A stretch of 64,000 bases of DNA, taken from positions 11,871,082 through 11,935,081 of the forward strand of contig NC_071397.1 of assembly GCF_022682495.2 (NCBI RefSeq), in the 5' to 3' direction. This document shows, one piece after another, positions 46,630 to 56,731 of this stretch (positions within the stretch are counted from its first letter, which is position 1; every line of letters begins with the position of its first letter). The notes under the pieces are model-generated. The model ran no database searches, was not told where the DNA came from, and saw nothing but the letters and a program-made list of their open reading frames with translations. This stretch comes from Desmodus rotundus (Eukaryota; Chordata; Mammalia; Chiroptera; Phyllostomidae). Position numbers and translations under genes: made by a program.

Positions 46630-48035
46630 CCAGCTCTGCTCTCCTCTGGCAAGGTGTAAGCCTCAGAGGTGCTTGGAGCCCTCCACCGCCTTTCCAAGTC
46701 CCACTCCAAGTTCTCCTGTGGTCAGCCCTAAGCTGGAACCATGGAGGGAAGGGAATTCTGGGAATCCCAGTTAGCGCTCGGCTAAGATGACTCTGGACAA
46801 GGCCAGCACATGTTCCTGAAATGAGCTTTTATCACCCATGAGAAAGGAACTGGGTCTTTCAGTTCTTGGGGAGTGGCAGCCGTAAGCTGGTGCCCTCCTC
46901 TCTGGGTGGTTCCCTTGCCCAGGGGAGCCCACTTAATCTGCAGTCTTTGAAGTGCTGGGAGAGCCTTAGCTGACTGGAGTCGGCCAAGGATACAACAAGG
47001 AAACAGAAGGTCTCTTTCTCAGGCCTAGGGAAAGGGAAGCCTTCTTTGGGCCACCCCAGCCCCTCTCTCCAAGACAGATAGAGTCACACCTTCCCGGCAG
47101 GGTATTGTGAGGGTTCATTAGTTAATGCTGGGGAAAGGGCTTTGACGGTGAAGAGTGCATTGTAAATGCCGTTGTAATTGCACACAGATGCCTGAATCCA
47201 GACTTACAGGCCTTTGCTGACTAAGAGTAGAATTTGCTGGAGTTGGCGGTGACCTTTTCTCCCCATCACATTTCTAAATATTTTGGTTGTCAGTTGTAAA
47301 CAAGCCTATTCCTAAACAAAAATCAGACTCTATTGGTGCTTTTAAAGTTGTCCTTGTTCCATCAAGCCTTTCCAGTTCCCGTCTTCCTCTCTCATTTCTC
47401 CTCCGTTAAGGATGGCCAGACGAGGCTGACTCACTTCTGCTTCCCCCTGGGGAAGAGCCTGGTGATGAGGCTGGAACACGCTCATCTCAACCAGGGAAGC
47501 TTCACACCCTGTCAAAGCTTTTGGTCAATTTTGTCAGTATGGCACACACATTAGTCAAACGTTTGGATTCTTTTTTTAACGATGAGAAAATAATTAGTCT
47601 TTTCTACCAAACTTTTGTTGACATCATGTGAGCAGCGCTGCTGTTTGCATTTCTGTCTCTTGGACCTTCATCCCTTTTGATTTTGTCCCACTTGCTTTTA
47701 TGTAACAAGGACGACAGACTCTAACAATCCTCACGTCCTCTCTCTCCCCCTATCTGTTGGAGGAAGGCTTTCAATTCTCTGGAATCTCTCCCAGTGGGCA
47801 GGATGAGATGAGGAAAGAAAAAGACAAATGGCTAGAGCAGCCAGCCAGGCAGGCCCAACAGATACACATCAAACAGCCACAGAGGGGGCAGGAAGAGAGA
47901 AATGAAAGTAGGCGTGAAGTAAGCATGGGGGAGAGTTCGAGGGCCATAGAGAGAGGAGTGAACAGGGTTTTTTCTTGGGTGGGGAGCCACTGATAAGCGT
48001 AAGGGCGGGAATACGTGTGAAAGATATCTAAAGAA
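46630..48035. other. Unique intergenic sequence
   Basis: No gene was seen. A MIR 3' scrap ('gggtattgtgagggttcatt') lies at about 47098-47175. Confidence 0.4.
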
Positions 48036-48038
48036 GGG

Positions 48039-48764
48039 TGTATTAGTTTGCTAGTGCTGCCATAACAAAATGCCACTGACTGGGCGGCTTTAAAAAAAAC
48101 TGCACTGTAGTTTCTCACATTTCTGGAGACTGGAAGTCCAAGCTCAAAGCATTGGCAGGTTGGGTTTCTTCTGAGGCCTCTCTCCTTGGCTTATAGATGG
48201 CTGTCTTCTCACTGTGTCCTCAGATGGCCTTTCCTGTGTGCGTACGCGTCCCTGGTGTCTCGTCTCTTCTTATAAGGACACCAGCCGCATTGGACTAGGG
48301 CCCAACCTATGACCTTATTTAAACTTAATTACTTTGTAAAGGCCCAATCTCCAAATATAGGCATACCTCAGAGATATTGTGGGTTCTGTTCCAAACCACC
48401 ACAATAAAGTGAATATCACAGTAAAGAGAGTCACACAAATTTTCTGGTTTCTCAGTGCATATTAAAGTTACGTTTACACTCTATTATAGTCTATTAAGTG
48501 TGCAAAAGCATTATGTCTGAAAAAATACACACCTTAATTAAAAAATATTTTATTGCTATAAAAAGTGCTCACCATCGCCTGAGCCTTCAGTGAGTTGTAA
48601 TCTTTTTTTGCTGGTGGAGGGTCTTGCCTTCAGTTTGTAAAAAATGCAATATTTGCAAAGCATCATAAAGAAAAGTACAGTAAAACAGACCGGCCTGTAC
48701 AGTTGCACTGGGGGTTAGGGCTTCAACAGATGAATTTTGGACGGACATGATTCAGTTCATAACA
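48039..48764 (-). mobile_element. MaLR (MLT1-like) LTR, reverse orientation, interrupted
   Basis: Starts 'tgtattagtttgctagtgct', runs through 'ttctggagactggaagtcca' and 'cttataaggacaccagccgc', and ends 'gattcagttcataaca'. It is an ERVL-MaLR LTR read backwards, split at 48358-48697 by a Tigger element. There is no internal retroviral coding sequence. Confidence 0.88.
48358..48697 (+). mobile_element. Tigger1-derived DNA transposon, internally deleted (~340 bp)
   Basis: The left end 'aggcatacctcagagatatt' followed by 'tagtctattaagtgtgcaa' is the Tigger1 terminus. After 'gtggagggtcttgcctt' the sequence jumps to the far end ('tttgtaaaaaatgcaatatt' to 'cggcctg'), so the transposase region is missing. 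TA duplicates flank it at 48356-48357 and 48698-48699, and the MaLR LTR resumes exactly after it. This is a pogo-superfamily non-autonomous copy. Confidence 0.9.
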
Positions 48765-48989
48765 AGGTTTTGAAGTTGTTTTGGCATATTGAACATGGGT
48801 CCCCTCTGCCCCAGTTTGTTGTTTTCTAAAAAGAACAAAAGATAGATTTAAATTACTTTCAATTATATTTATTATTTTTCTGTTGAATTGCTTTTACTGT
48901 ACCATCACTGCACTAAGCCTGGGTTACAGGGACCCTTAGTTTATTAGGGTTATGATGTATAGATTTAAAAAAATCCTAAACCAAGGATG

Positions 48990-49212
48990 TTTTTTCAAAA
49001 TTGATTTTAGAGAGAGAGGAAGCAGGGAGAGAGAGAGAGAGAGAGAGATCAGTGTGAGAGAGAAACATTGATTGGTTGCCTCCCGTACGTGCCTTGACTG
49101 GGCATTGAACCCATAACCTAGGTATGTGCTTAGGATTCCCGGCATGTAACTGGGAATCAAACCTGCAACGTTTTGGCATACAGGAGAACGCTCCAACCGA
49201 CTGAGCCACTAG
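48990..49212 (-). mobile_element. VES-type bat SINE, reverse orientation
   Basis: The head 'cgactgagccactagggtt' (on +), the body 'gtgccttgactgggcattga' and a GA-rich tail at 49009-49048 identify it. Possible diverged direct repeats around 'tagggttat' (48944 and 49206) are not secure. Confidence 0.88.
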
Positions 49213-49214
49213 GG

Positions 49215-50036
49215 TTATATATAGACTTAGGTAACTTTCTGTTACCTGATTTTTCAAAGAGTTAGAATGTAATAAAATAGACTCGATAAGAATGAGAGGA
49301 GACATAACTTAGTCTCTCATTTGTAATTCGTCAGCCCACATAGGAGCGAATGGATCCCCCAAAGCGAAAATTGCATCTGTGAAGAAAATCTAGATATAGT
49401 TATGTTATTGAAAAAAAGAATGCCATATAACACTTTTAGTTTTTGTAGATATAAATATTTATAACCACATGTAGGCCCATAGCATTATAATGCAGATTTT
49501 CTTTGGTTATTAAGAAAAAGAATTATAGCCTCAACTCTGCTAGTTTCATTTTTGATAATCATCTAAACGAAACCTGTCATTTAGCGACTGCCATTTGGAA
49601 GTATCAATAACTGTTTGAAAAGAAGCAAACCGCAATCTGGATGGAAAAAAAGGAAGCCAGTCCTCCAGTACCGCGTTCTGCTTCTCTGATTACTGCTGGG
49701 AGCGGCCCGATTCGCATAATGGCCCCTCATCCAGCCTTGGGTGCAGCGGCTGTGAAATCTGGAGTGAATTTTGCCGAGGCTGCAGACACATGTTGGATGT
49801 CAGACACACGGTGCTTGTCGAGGTGCAGCTCTGTGGGACTGGTGGCCTCATGTCTGCGATGAGATGTGTGTCCAGAGCATGCAGTGGTGGGACAGTCACT
49901 TTCCGTGGGGAGGGAGAACACATCTGTTTGTAGTCATTGGACATCACTGAGCTACTGTACCACCTTGAGATGGTTATTTGCTGAGTCGAACTTTAGATCA
50001 TTCCCCTGAGGCATGCCGCAGAGCAAATATGTCAGA
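49215..50036. other. Unique sequence; 49560-49900 candidate conserved block
   Basis: No gene was seen. 49560-49900 is repeat-free with several CpG dinucleotides and no exon structure. The impression of conservation cannot be tested here. Confidence 0.3.
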
Positions 50037-50037
50037 G

Positions 50038-50149
50038 GTGGGGCTGGAGGGGTGAGGGTAGGAGAAGAGGGGTGGGGGGATGGGGAAGGAGGAAGTGGGG
50101 AGAGAGAGAGAAAGAGAGAAAGAGGAGGAAAAAGGGGGAGAGAAAGAGA
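50038..50149 (+). repeat. G-rich and purine-only tract
   Basis: The left half has several runs of three to six G. The right half, 50097-50149, is 53 consecutive purines. The left half could form a G-quadruplex and the right half a triplex. Confidence 0.8.
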
Positions 50150-50319
50150 CCTGAGTCCTGTGCTGGGAGAAGACACGGATCTCTCGCTTATCCAGGAGCA
50201 CTTTGCAGGCCAATCGAATCAACACTGTAATAAGGCCAATCTTGCACCTACTTATACAGTAGGGTGGCAGTGAGATGTGGGTCCAATTTGATGAATACAT
50301 AAAAGTCCGTTAACATTTC

Positions 50320-50640
50320 TCTGGTATAGGTCTAGTTTTTTAAAGTCATTATTATTTATAATTCATTTATATATGGAAGATGACGGTTCTTTATGGTTCG
50401 GATGATTTAAATCGGGGCCTTTAAAGCTATGCATGATTTATTTGCACTAGGAAATCATGTTTTCTTTGGAGGTTTTCAATGGAGGCATAATTACAGTGTT
50501 GCAAATACAGTGCTCTATTTAAGGGCCTGTCAGCATTTCCATAATAAACCTCTATTTTCAGGAGTCCAGAATATTGCCAGAGACAGAGAGAGACACACAC
50601 ACAGAGGGGCAGAGAAAGAAACCCTGCTAAAATAAAAGCT
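50320..50640. other. Repeat-free AT-rich block, candidate conserved noncoding element
   Basis: Contains ATGCAT at 50429-50434 and other AT-rich cores, and no recognisable transposon. Low confidence without alignment. Confidence 0.25.
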
Positions 50641-50955
50641 TGGTGGGTCCATCTGATTTTTAATTCAAATCTGTATGTGTATCTGCAGCCACACATTCTT
50701 CTTGATTGGTGGGGTGGTGCCAGTAATGTGCCAGGCACCCCTGGACCCTGCCCGGTGGGGCTTCAGCTTTCAAGCAGAATCTTCCCGGGAAGCAGCAGCG
50801 TGTTGGGTGGCTAGCTGGCTCCCTTTCCAGATCTCAGCCAACTGCCAAGCTGCATCTCAGCTTTAAGAAAAGAAAAACATTTTTTGTCTTGACTCCTGGT
50901 TCATTTGTTTGTGTGTTTTAGTTAACTTAGGCATATGCCAACTTGGACCTTGGAC

Positions 50956-50980
50956 CATCATCATCATCATCATCATCATA
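50956..50980. repeat. (ATC)n microsatellite
   Basis: Perfect catcatcatc units, about 8 copies. Confidence 0.85.
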
Positions 50981-50984
50981 TTCT

Positions 50985-51170
50985 GAATAATATTAAGTAC
51001 AACTTCCATGCCCAGTATGTGCCTGGCACTTTACAAATATTTAATTTTTCAAAGTCATAACAATTCTACGAAGTAGAAATTATTATCCCTGATTTTCAGA
51101 GGATGGAAACAAGCTGAGGGGAGGTGACGTGCCTGGCAGACAATCGGAGGGCAGAGTTCAGGATAACTGA
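50985..51170 (-). repeat. MIR SINE, reverse orientation
   Basis: 'tatgtgcctggcactttac', 'acaattctacgaagtagaaa' and 'attatccctgattttcagag' are MIR reversed. Confidence 0.8.
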
Positions 51171-51429
51171 GGTTGTAGCTGAGATGGCCCGGTGCTGGGC
51201 TCCGCAGTTCCAACGCATCAGAAGCCATCTCTCAAATTGGAACAGCCTAGTTTAGAGAACGAGGCTCGGAGAGTCCGGGGGACTTGGGAACAACACAGGC
51301 AGGTCCAGAGAGGGCTGGGGGAACTAGCCAATCGGGAGGGAAAGCACCGAAGGTCATTTAGCAACTCCTGGATTATGTTTAAAGGCTAAGTGTGAATCTG
51401 GTTGTGCCTAGATAAAAAGTATCTGAGTT

Positions 51430-51600
51430 TTTTGAGGCTTACTATGTGGCCAGCTTGTACTTTACATGAGTTATCTCACTGATTTCCAAATTTTAGCAAT
51501 GCAGTGAGTGAGTTTTATGGAGATTGGATAAAATGCCAGGATTATATAACCGGGAAGTGGCAGAGTTCCCAGCTCTGGAGTCCTGGTTCTTGGACCGCTT
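51430..51600 (-). repeat. MIR SINE, reverse orientation
   Basis: 'cttactatgtggccagcttg', 'catgagttatctcactgat' and 'gggaagtggcagagttccc' are MIR reversed. Confidence 0.7.
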
Positions 51601-52445
51601 GTGCTTTACGGCCCCAAGGGAACGGGTCTCCCTCGGTTTGGAAGGTACACTGTGAATGGAGACAGGAAGCTGACACTCAGGACCCTCCTGCCTTCTGCGG
51701 GAGATCCTGTCTTCGCACTGCTGATGGACCTTTTCCAGGAGTCTGTGTGTTGGCATTTAACAGAAGGAAAAGGTAATATACACCCTTCGCACAGGGAAGA
51801 CGAGGGACAAGCGGTGGAAAGAGAGACCACCCTCCACTTCGTGTTTGCAGCCAGCCACGGGGAAACTATTTTGTAAACTCCTGATTCCTGTGGGTGGTGT
51901 GATTTAATTCTTTTTCCTTCTCTTTTCTGGGGCTGCTTTTGGGTTGCTAGTTCCGCTGAGACTAGAAATGGTAACACACAGCCCAGGGAGAGGCAAGAAA
52001 AGGAAGAAGGTTTTTCACTAAGAACATTTTTTTTTCTTCTTCTTGAAGCAAAGTCAGGAAACTGTAGTGGGGGTGGGGGTGGGGATATTGCGTTCTGAGG
52101 TGTTCTGCTCTCAAAGCTGGGTTTGAGGCTCGAAGTTCAGAAGAAAGGATTCAAATTGCCTTTAGAACACAGAATGCATTTATCTTATTAGAAACAGCTC
52201 TCAATTCTTGGAGGCTGCAAATTCTATTCAAAAGATATTTTTTGAAGATCCTCTAATAGTCCTGTGTTGGGGTTTATTGTCCATAAGGGAGATGGCTTTA
52301 TTTGCATGGAAAATTCGACTCAAGTTAGTGTTGGAATTAAAATGGTAGAGAGGGCATGCCATGTTGTCAGAACCTAAACACTAATTTGAGTGATCAGCTT
52401 CTTATTGCTACTGGGAGTAAGAAGCAAGGTAACCAGCTCCATTCA
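51601..52445. other. Unique intergenic sequence
   Basis: No gene was seen. A short G-rich run lies at 52066-52084. Overlapping frames at 51504-51977 on both strands have no domain. Confidence 0.4.
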
Positions 52446-52449
52446 GAAC

Positions 52450-52680
52450 AAGAGCTATTCATTTAACCAGCCAGTATTTACTGGGCATCTACTATGTGCT
52501 GGACACTGAGCTAGGAGCCGGGATTCAACGGTGAACCAGAAAGATGCAGTTTGTGCCCTCATAGGCTTAAAGTCTATTGGGGATAGGGACATTAAACAGA
52601 TAATTACACTAATAATTAAATTATTTTAAAAGTAATTATAACTGTGATAGGTTCAGTAGAGGAAACTGCAAGGTCCTACG
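52450..52680 (-). repeat. L2 LINE 3' end, reverse orientation
   Basis: 'cagtatttactgggcatcta', 'ctatgtgctggacactgagc', 'gtgccctcataggcttaaag' and 'aaacagataattacac' follow the reverse L2 terminus closely. Confidence 0.85.
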
Positions 52681-53050
52681 AGAACAGTGATTTACACAAA
52701 TAGGAGTTTTTGCTCCATAACAGGAAGTCCAAAAGCAGGTTAGCATTGGCTCAGTGATGTCATCAAGGATCTAGGCCCTTTCTATGCCTCTTCCCTGCTG
52801 TCCTTAACATAAGGAACTTTTCACTCCTGGGCTTACAGTCTCATGATTACGGAATGGCCGCCGTGGCTCTGTGTTCAAAGACGGGAATCACGGGGAAGGA
52901 GCATGTACCAGAAAGCTCTTCTCTCTAACACAAATGTATTTCATCAGCAGCAAAATTCCTTTCCCAGAAACCTTTCAGCAGACTTTCCGTGAATTCATTA
53001 GCCAGAAATGGATTTATTAGTGAATATTGTAGAAAAGACAAAAGAGTCAG
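52681..53050. other. Unique intergenic sequence
   Basis: No gene or repeat was recognised. Confidence 0.4.
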
Positions 53051-53054
53051 CAAT

Positions 53055-53240
53055 TATATGTGAATATAAGTAACATTTGTGGAATGCCTTGCAGACCACA
53101 TTCATGGGTATGAAGTCGTCTGCCTCTCATGTCAGTTCTGTGAGAGAGACAGCAATTTCTCAGAGGAGGACATTGAAGTTTGAGTCAGGGACTTGCCCAA
53201 GAACACATGGTCAGTCCTCTTTCGGCCAGGGGTCCTCAGC
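53055..53240 (-). repeat. MIR-like SINE, reverse orientation
   Basis: 'aagtaacatttgtggaatgc', 'gtcagttctgtgagagagac' and 'gggacttgcccaagaacaca' are in the reverse MIR order. Confidence 0.65.
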
Positions 53241-55570
53241 TCATTCCTGGGAGCTTGCACTGCTATGCCTTCTGAGTTTCAGAGAGGGGGGCAATCCTGA
53301 GCCCTAAATGCAGTGCATCCCAAAGGGATATGCAAGCATGTGAGGGTTAGCAAAAGGGTGAGGGCTTGCTTTCTGGGGTGTTTGCTTAGAGACCCAAAAT
53401 TTAGGTTGTCCCTCAGATTTATTTTTTTAGTGGGTCCTAAGTCACACAGCAGGAAGACAGACCAACTGGGAAGAAGGAAGGCTCGTGATAACAAAGTCAG
53501 AATCTCATAGTGGAGCTTTTGGGGTCCTCCCTGGCCAAAGATATAAAAAAGAAAGACATAGAAACTTTCGTCTGCTCATGGGCCCGTGACCTCATTTCCA
53601 GATGACTTAGGAAATGTTGATTTTAAATGTTTATGACTGGTGCTTCCCAACCCCTGGCCCCCAAGCAGGCAATAGGAGGTGTTTAACATCTAGCATAAAT
53701 GAATGAATATTCCAACCACAGGTTCTCATGGTATTTTAAAAACACCCCCAAAAACCCAGTCTGCCAGGCACACGTAGCACCCTAGCCTGTGCCCCTCCCC
53801 CAGGCTCCCTGCACTCAGTGTGTGCCTGTCACAGCGGGAGGGATGTCCTTGGCAAACTCCACTCTCCCCACCCTTGCCTCTTGGATCTGGGCTCTAAGGT
53901 TGTCTGTTGTCTGTTGCTGGGCTGGTGGAAGGTGGAGACAGACCTTTTGGCGTGAGACCATCCCATGAAAATTAGGACGGGCAGGGTGCCCGGAGGCGCA
54001 CCGGCATCCTTGAGTTACACCAATGGAAACAAGAGTCATGTACCCGGAGCTGGAGAACGTGTAAAACTGACACCGTTTACCAGATGTTCCCGGGTTTTAT
54101 GAGCTTTACAAGGCCTTCTGTTAAGTAACACTTTGAAAAAGTAATGCTTGCCGGCTCTGAGTGGAAAGTTTTTGTTTTTGGGTTTTTTAAAAAATCTTTT
54201 GGGTGAACTCTGCAGCACCTGTTTTCACAGCAGAGCTCTGGCCTGCCAGGGGCCACTTCCAGTGAGTGACAGGCGGGAGAGAGGTATGTGGCAGGCAACC
54301 TGGTCCTGATTTAAAAGGCCAGAGACCAGAGGCCCAGGCTTATGGATGCAGACACACACATACACACAGGAACCCAGATGCGCTCCCCTCACTTTAATGC
54401 AATAAATATGCTCCTGAAATGGTGAGTACGAATCACCAATTTTTGTTAACACCAAATAGGATATTCCTTTTTATGCAATAAATTGTTTTTTAAAACAAGT
54501 AATTACCATCTCATTCACTTTTAGTGTACAACTGAATTTTCAAAAAAGAAAGACCTGCTGGAGAGTGCAGGCAGCACATTATAAAGTGGTTATTTATCAT
54601 ATCTGGTGCCTTAAAGATGCTGTGCAAGATGATGACAAGTGGCATGTATGGGCAGGCATGAGCAGTTCAGTGCAGAACATGGAGAACACATTCAAGCGAA
54701 GGGCAGGAGAACCGAGATCTTAAACAATGGGATTCAAAAAAGGAGGAGGCTGCTCTGTAGGAGCAGAGAGGAATTCCCTTCAGAAGGGTGGAGCTCCTTC
54801 CAACTGGAGAGATGTGTATGGATGGGATGAGTGGAGCCATCGAGAAAGCTGGAAATGACCTGGTTGGGTAGTGTCCTGCTCAAATTACTGCCACCCACAG
54901 AGAACCAACTGGAAGTACCACCTAAAGGAGCAACGAGTGTGTAGAAATCCATACAGAACCCTTCACCTTATCCAACTTAGTTCTGAGAGGAGGGGGAGGG
55001 GGAGAAGGATGCTCTCAGGCTGCCCCATTTGTCCTGCCAGTATATTTAGAGCAGAACTTGGTTATGGCGCATCAACCGACTCTGACAATCTTTAAAATTA
55101 TAGCAGCACATCCAGCACCTATGGGTTAGAGGTCTTCTGACTTCCAATCAGCGGTTCCTTAATTGCATGTGTAGACCTGTGTCTTTTTCTTTGTCTGTCC
55201 CCAGGGTCCATTGTCTGAATGTAGGTCTTCCACAGGACAAGAGCTTTTGCCGTGCTCCACCGCTGCACAGAGAAAGCAGGATGGAAATCAGCATGGAAGG
55301 AGGCACGTTAGGGTGTGTGGGCTCCATGCAGGTGGCATGCTGAAGAGGGGGAGGTTGGAGATAAGACAAAAAGACTATAGTGCAAACTCTATAAAAACAC
55401 AGGTATACATGGCCTCCCAGTTATACAGAAAGTAGAAAGTGTATATATGTTCACATATAGAAATGGAAACATAAATCACCAAAATGCTAATGGTGATTAG
55501 CAGGTTAGTGGATTTCAGGTTAGTTTTAGTTTCCTTCTTATATATTTTCTGGAGCTTGAATGTTTTACAG
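53241..55570. other. Unique intergenic sequence
   Basis: No gene was recognised across this stretch. Several frames of 60-76 residues occur on both strands with no domain content. Confidence 0.4.
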
Positions 55571-55585
55571 TATTTATTATTTTTA

Positions 55586-55636
55586 CTTTTTAATTTAATT
55601 TTTTTTAATCCTTTCCTGAGGACATTTTTCCATTGT

Positions 55637-55672
<36 letters not shown>

Positions 55673-55796
55673 GAGCACAAATGAGAAACATCAGTTGGTT
55701 GCCTCCCATGTGTGCTGTGACTGGGGACAGAACCCACACAACCTTTCGGTCTATGGGATGATGCTTCAACCAACTGAGCCACACTGGCTAGGGCAC
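55586..55796 (-). mobile_element. VES-type bat SINE, reverse orientation
   Basis: The head 'aactgagccacactggctag' (on +), body 'gtgctgtgactggggacaga' and a GA dinucleotide tail at about 55639-55669 identify it. A 15-bp target duplication, tatttattattttta, lies at 55571-55585 and 55797-55811. The pure GA run is a microsatellite grown in the SINE tail. Confidence 0.92.
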
Positions 55797-55811
55797 TATT
55801 TATTATTTTTA

Positions 55812-56714
55812 AATCAGAGAACAATAAAGCTATTTTCAATGTAAAAACCAGCAACAATATGACAATGACAACTCATGCATTTCAGAGGTCAGGGTGTCTC
55901 TATCCTCTTCTCTCCTCATGGGACCCTGACTGCATACAGGCAATGTGGCCTCCAGGAGAAGTGGGAAGAAGGTATGGGACTTGGGTCATTCACCCCATGG
56001 TTTGGGCCTGTGATCTCTCTCTCTTGGAAACTGGTGTTGATGACAACGTGGATGTCTCACAGACCATCAGTATCGTCTTTGATGGAAGCTGGGTGTGCAG
56101 AGGCTCCTGTGTTTAGAAGAAAGACTTAGCCTCACCTATTACACCCCACATCGTTTTTTTCCATCAGATGATAATCATCAAGAATGCTTGTGTCATCATA
56201 TAAAGTCAGGTTTATTAGCTCACCACAGCAAAGGAGAACACACCCCCAAGAGCCATGGGCATCTCAGGAGGGAGGAAGGAGGACCAGGGAAAATGGAAAT
56301 CTCTGATTTCATGTCAACATGAAGTGGGGGCTGTAACTAGGTACTCAGCAATCTCTGAGGCAGGAGGAAGAAGCAGAGCTGGGGAGGTCATCGGCAAGCC
56401 CCTCACTAAGAGAACAGAGGGTTCTTAGTCACTTTGCGGCATAGGGTGGCCTTCAGAGAAACATTGGTTTTTGTTGGCTTTGTCACAGGGTCTTGTTTGA
56501 GTCATTTTGTAGTGTCTCTGTCTGATGACAAGCAGCACTGGTTTTCAAGTTTTCACACTTTGGGGCCCAGGGCAAGCTGCCATTGCTGGTTAGGGGTACT
56601 TGGGGGTAGGGTCTGTGCTTTGTCCATAGGCCTGGCTCAGAGGGCTGAGGGTGGAACACATGGTACTTTATCCTCTGTCCGGGACTTCATCCTTTGTGGT
56701 GTTGTCCAGGCATT
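55812..56714. other. Unique intergenic sequence
   Basis: No gene or repeat was recognised up to the HAL1-B target site. Confidence 0.4.
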
Positions 56715-56731
56715 GAAAGTTTGAGGGCTTG

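Noticed and set aside
55375..55857. 160-residue minus-strand open frame
   Set aside because: Much of it is the VES SINE at 55586-55796 read through, including a Ser/Leu run from the GA microsatellite.
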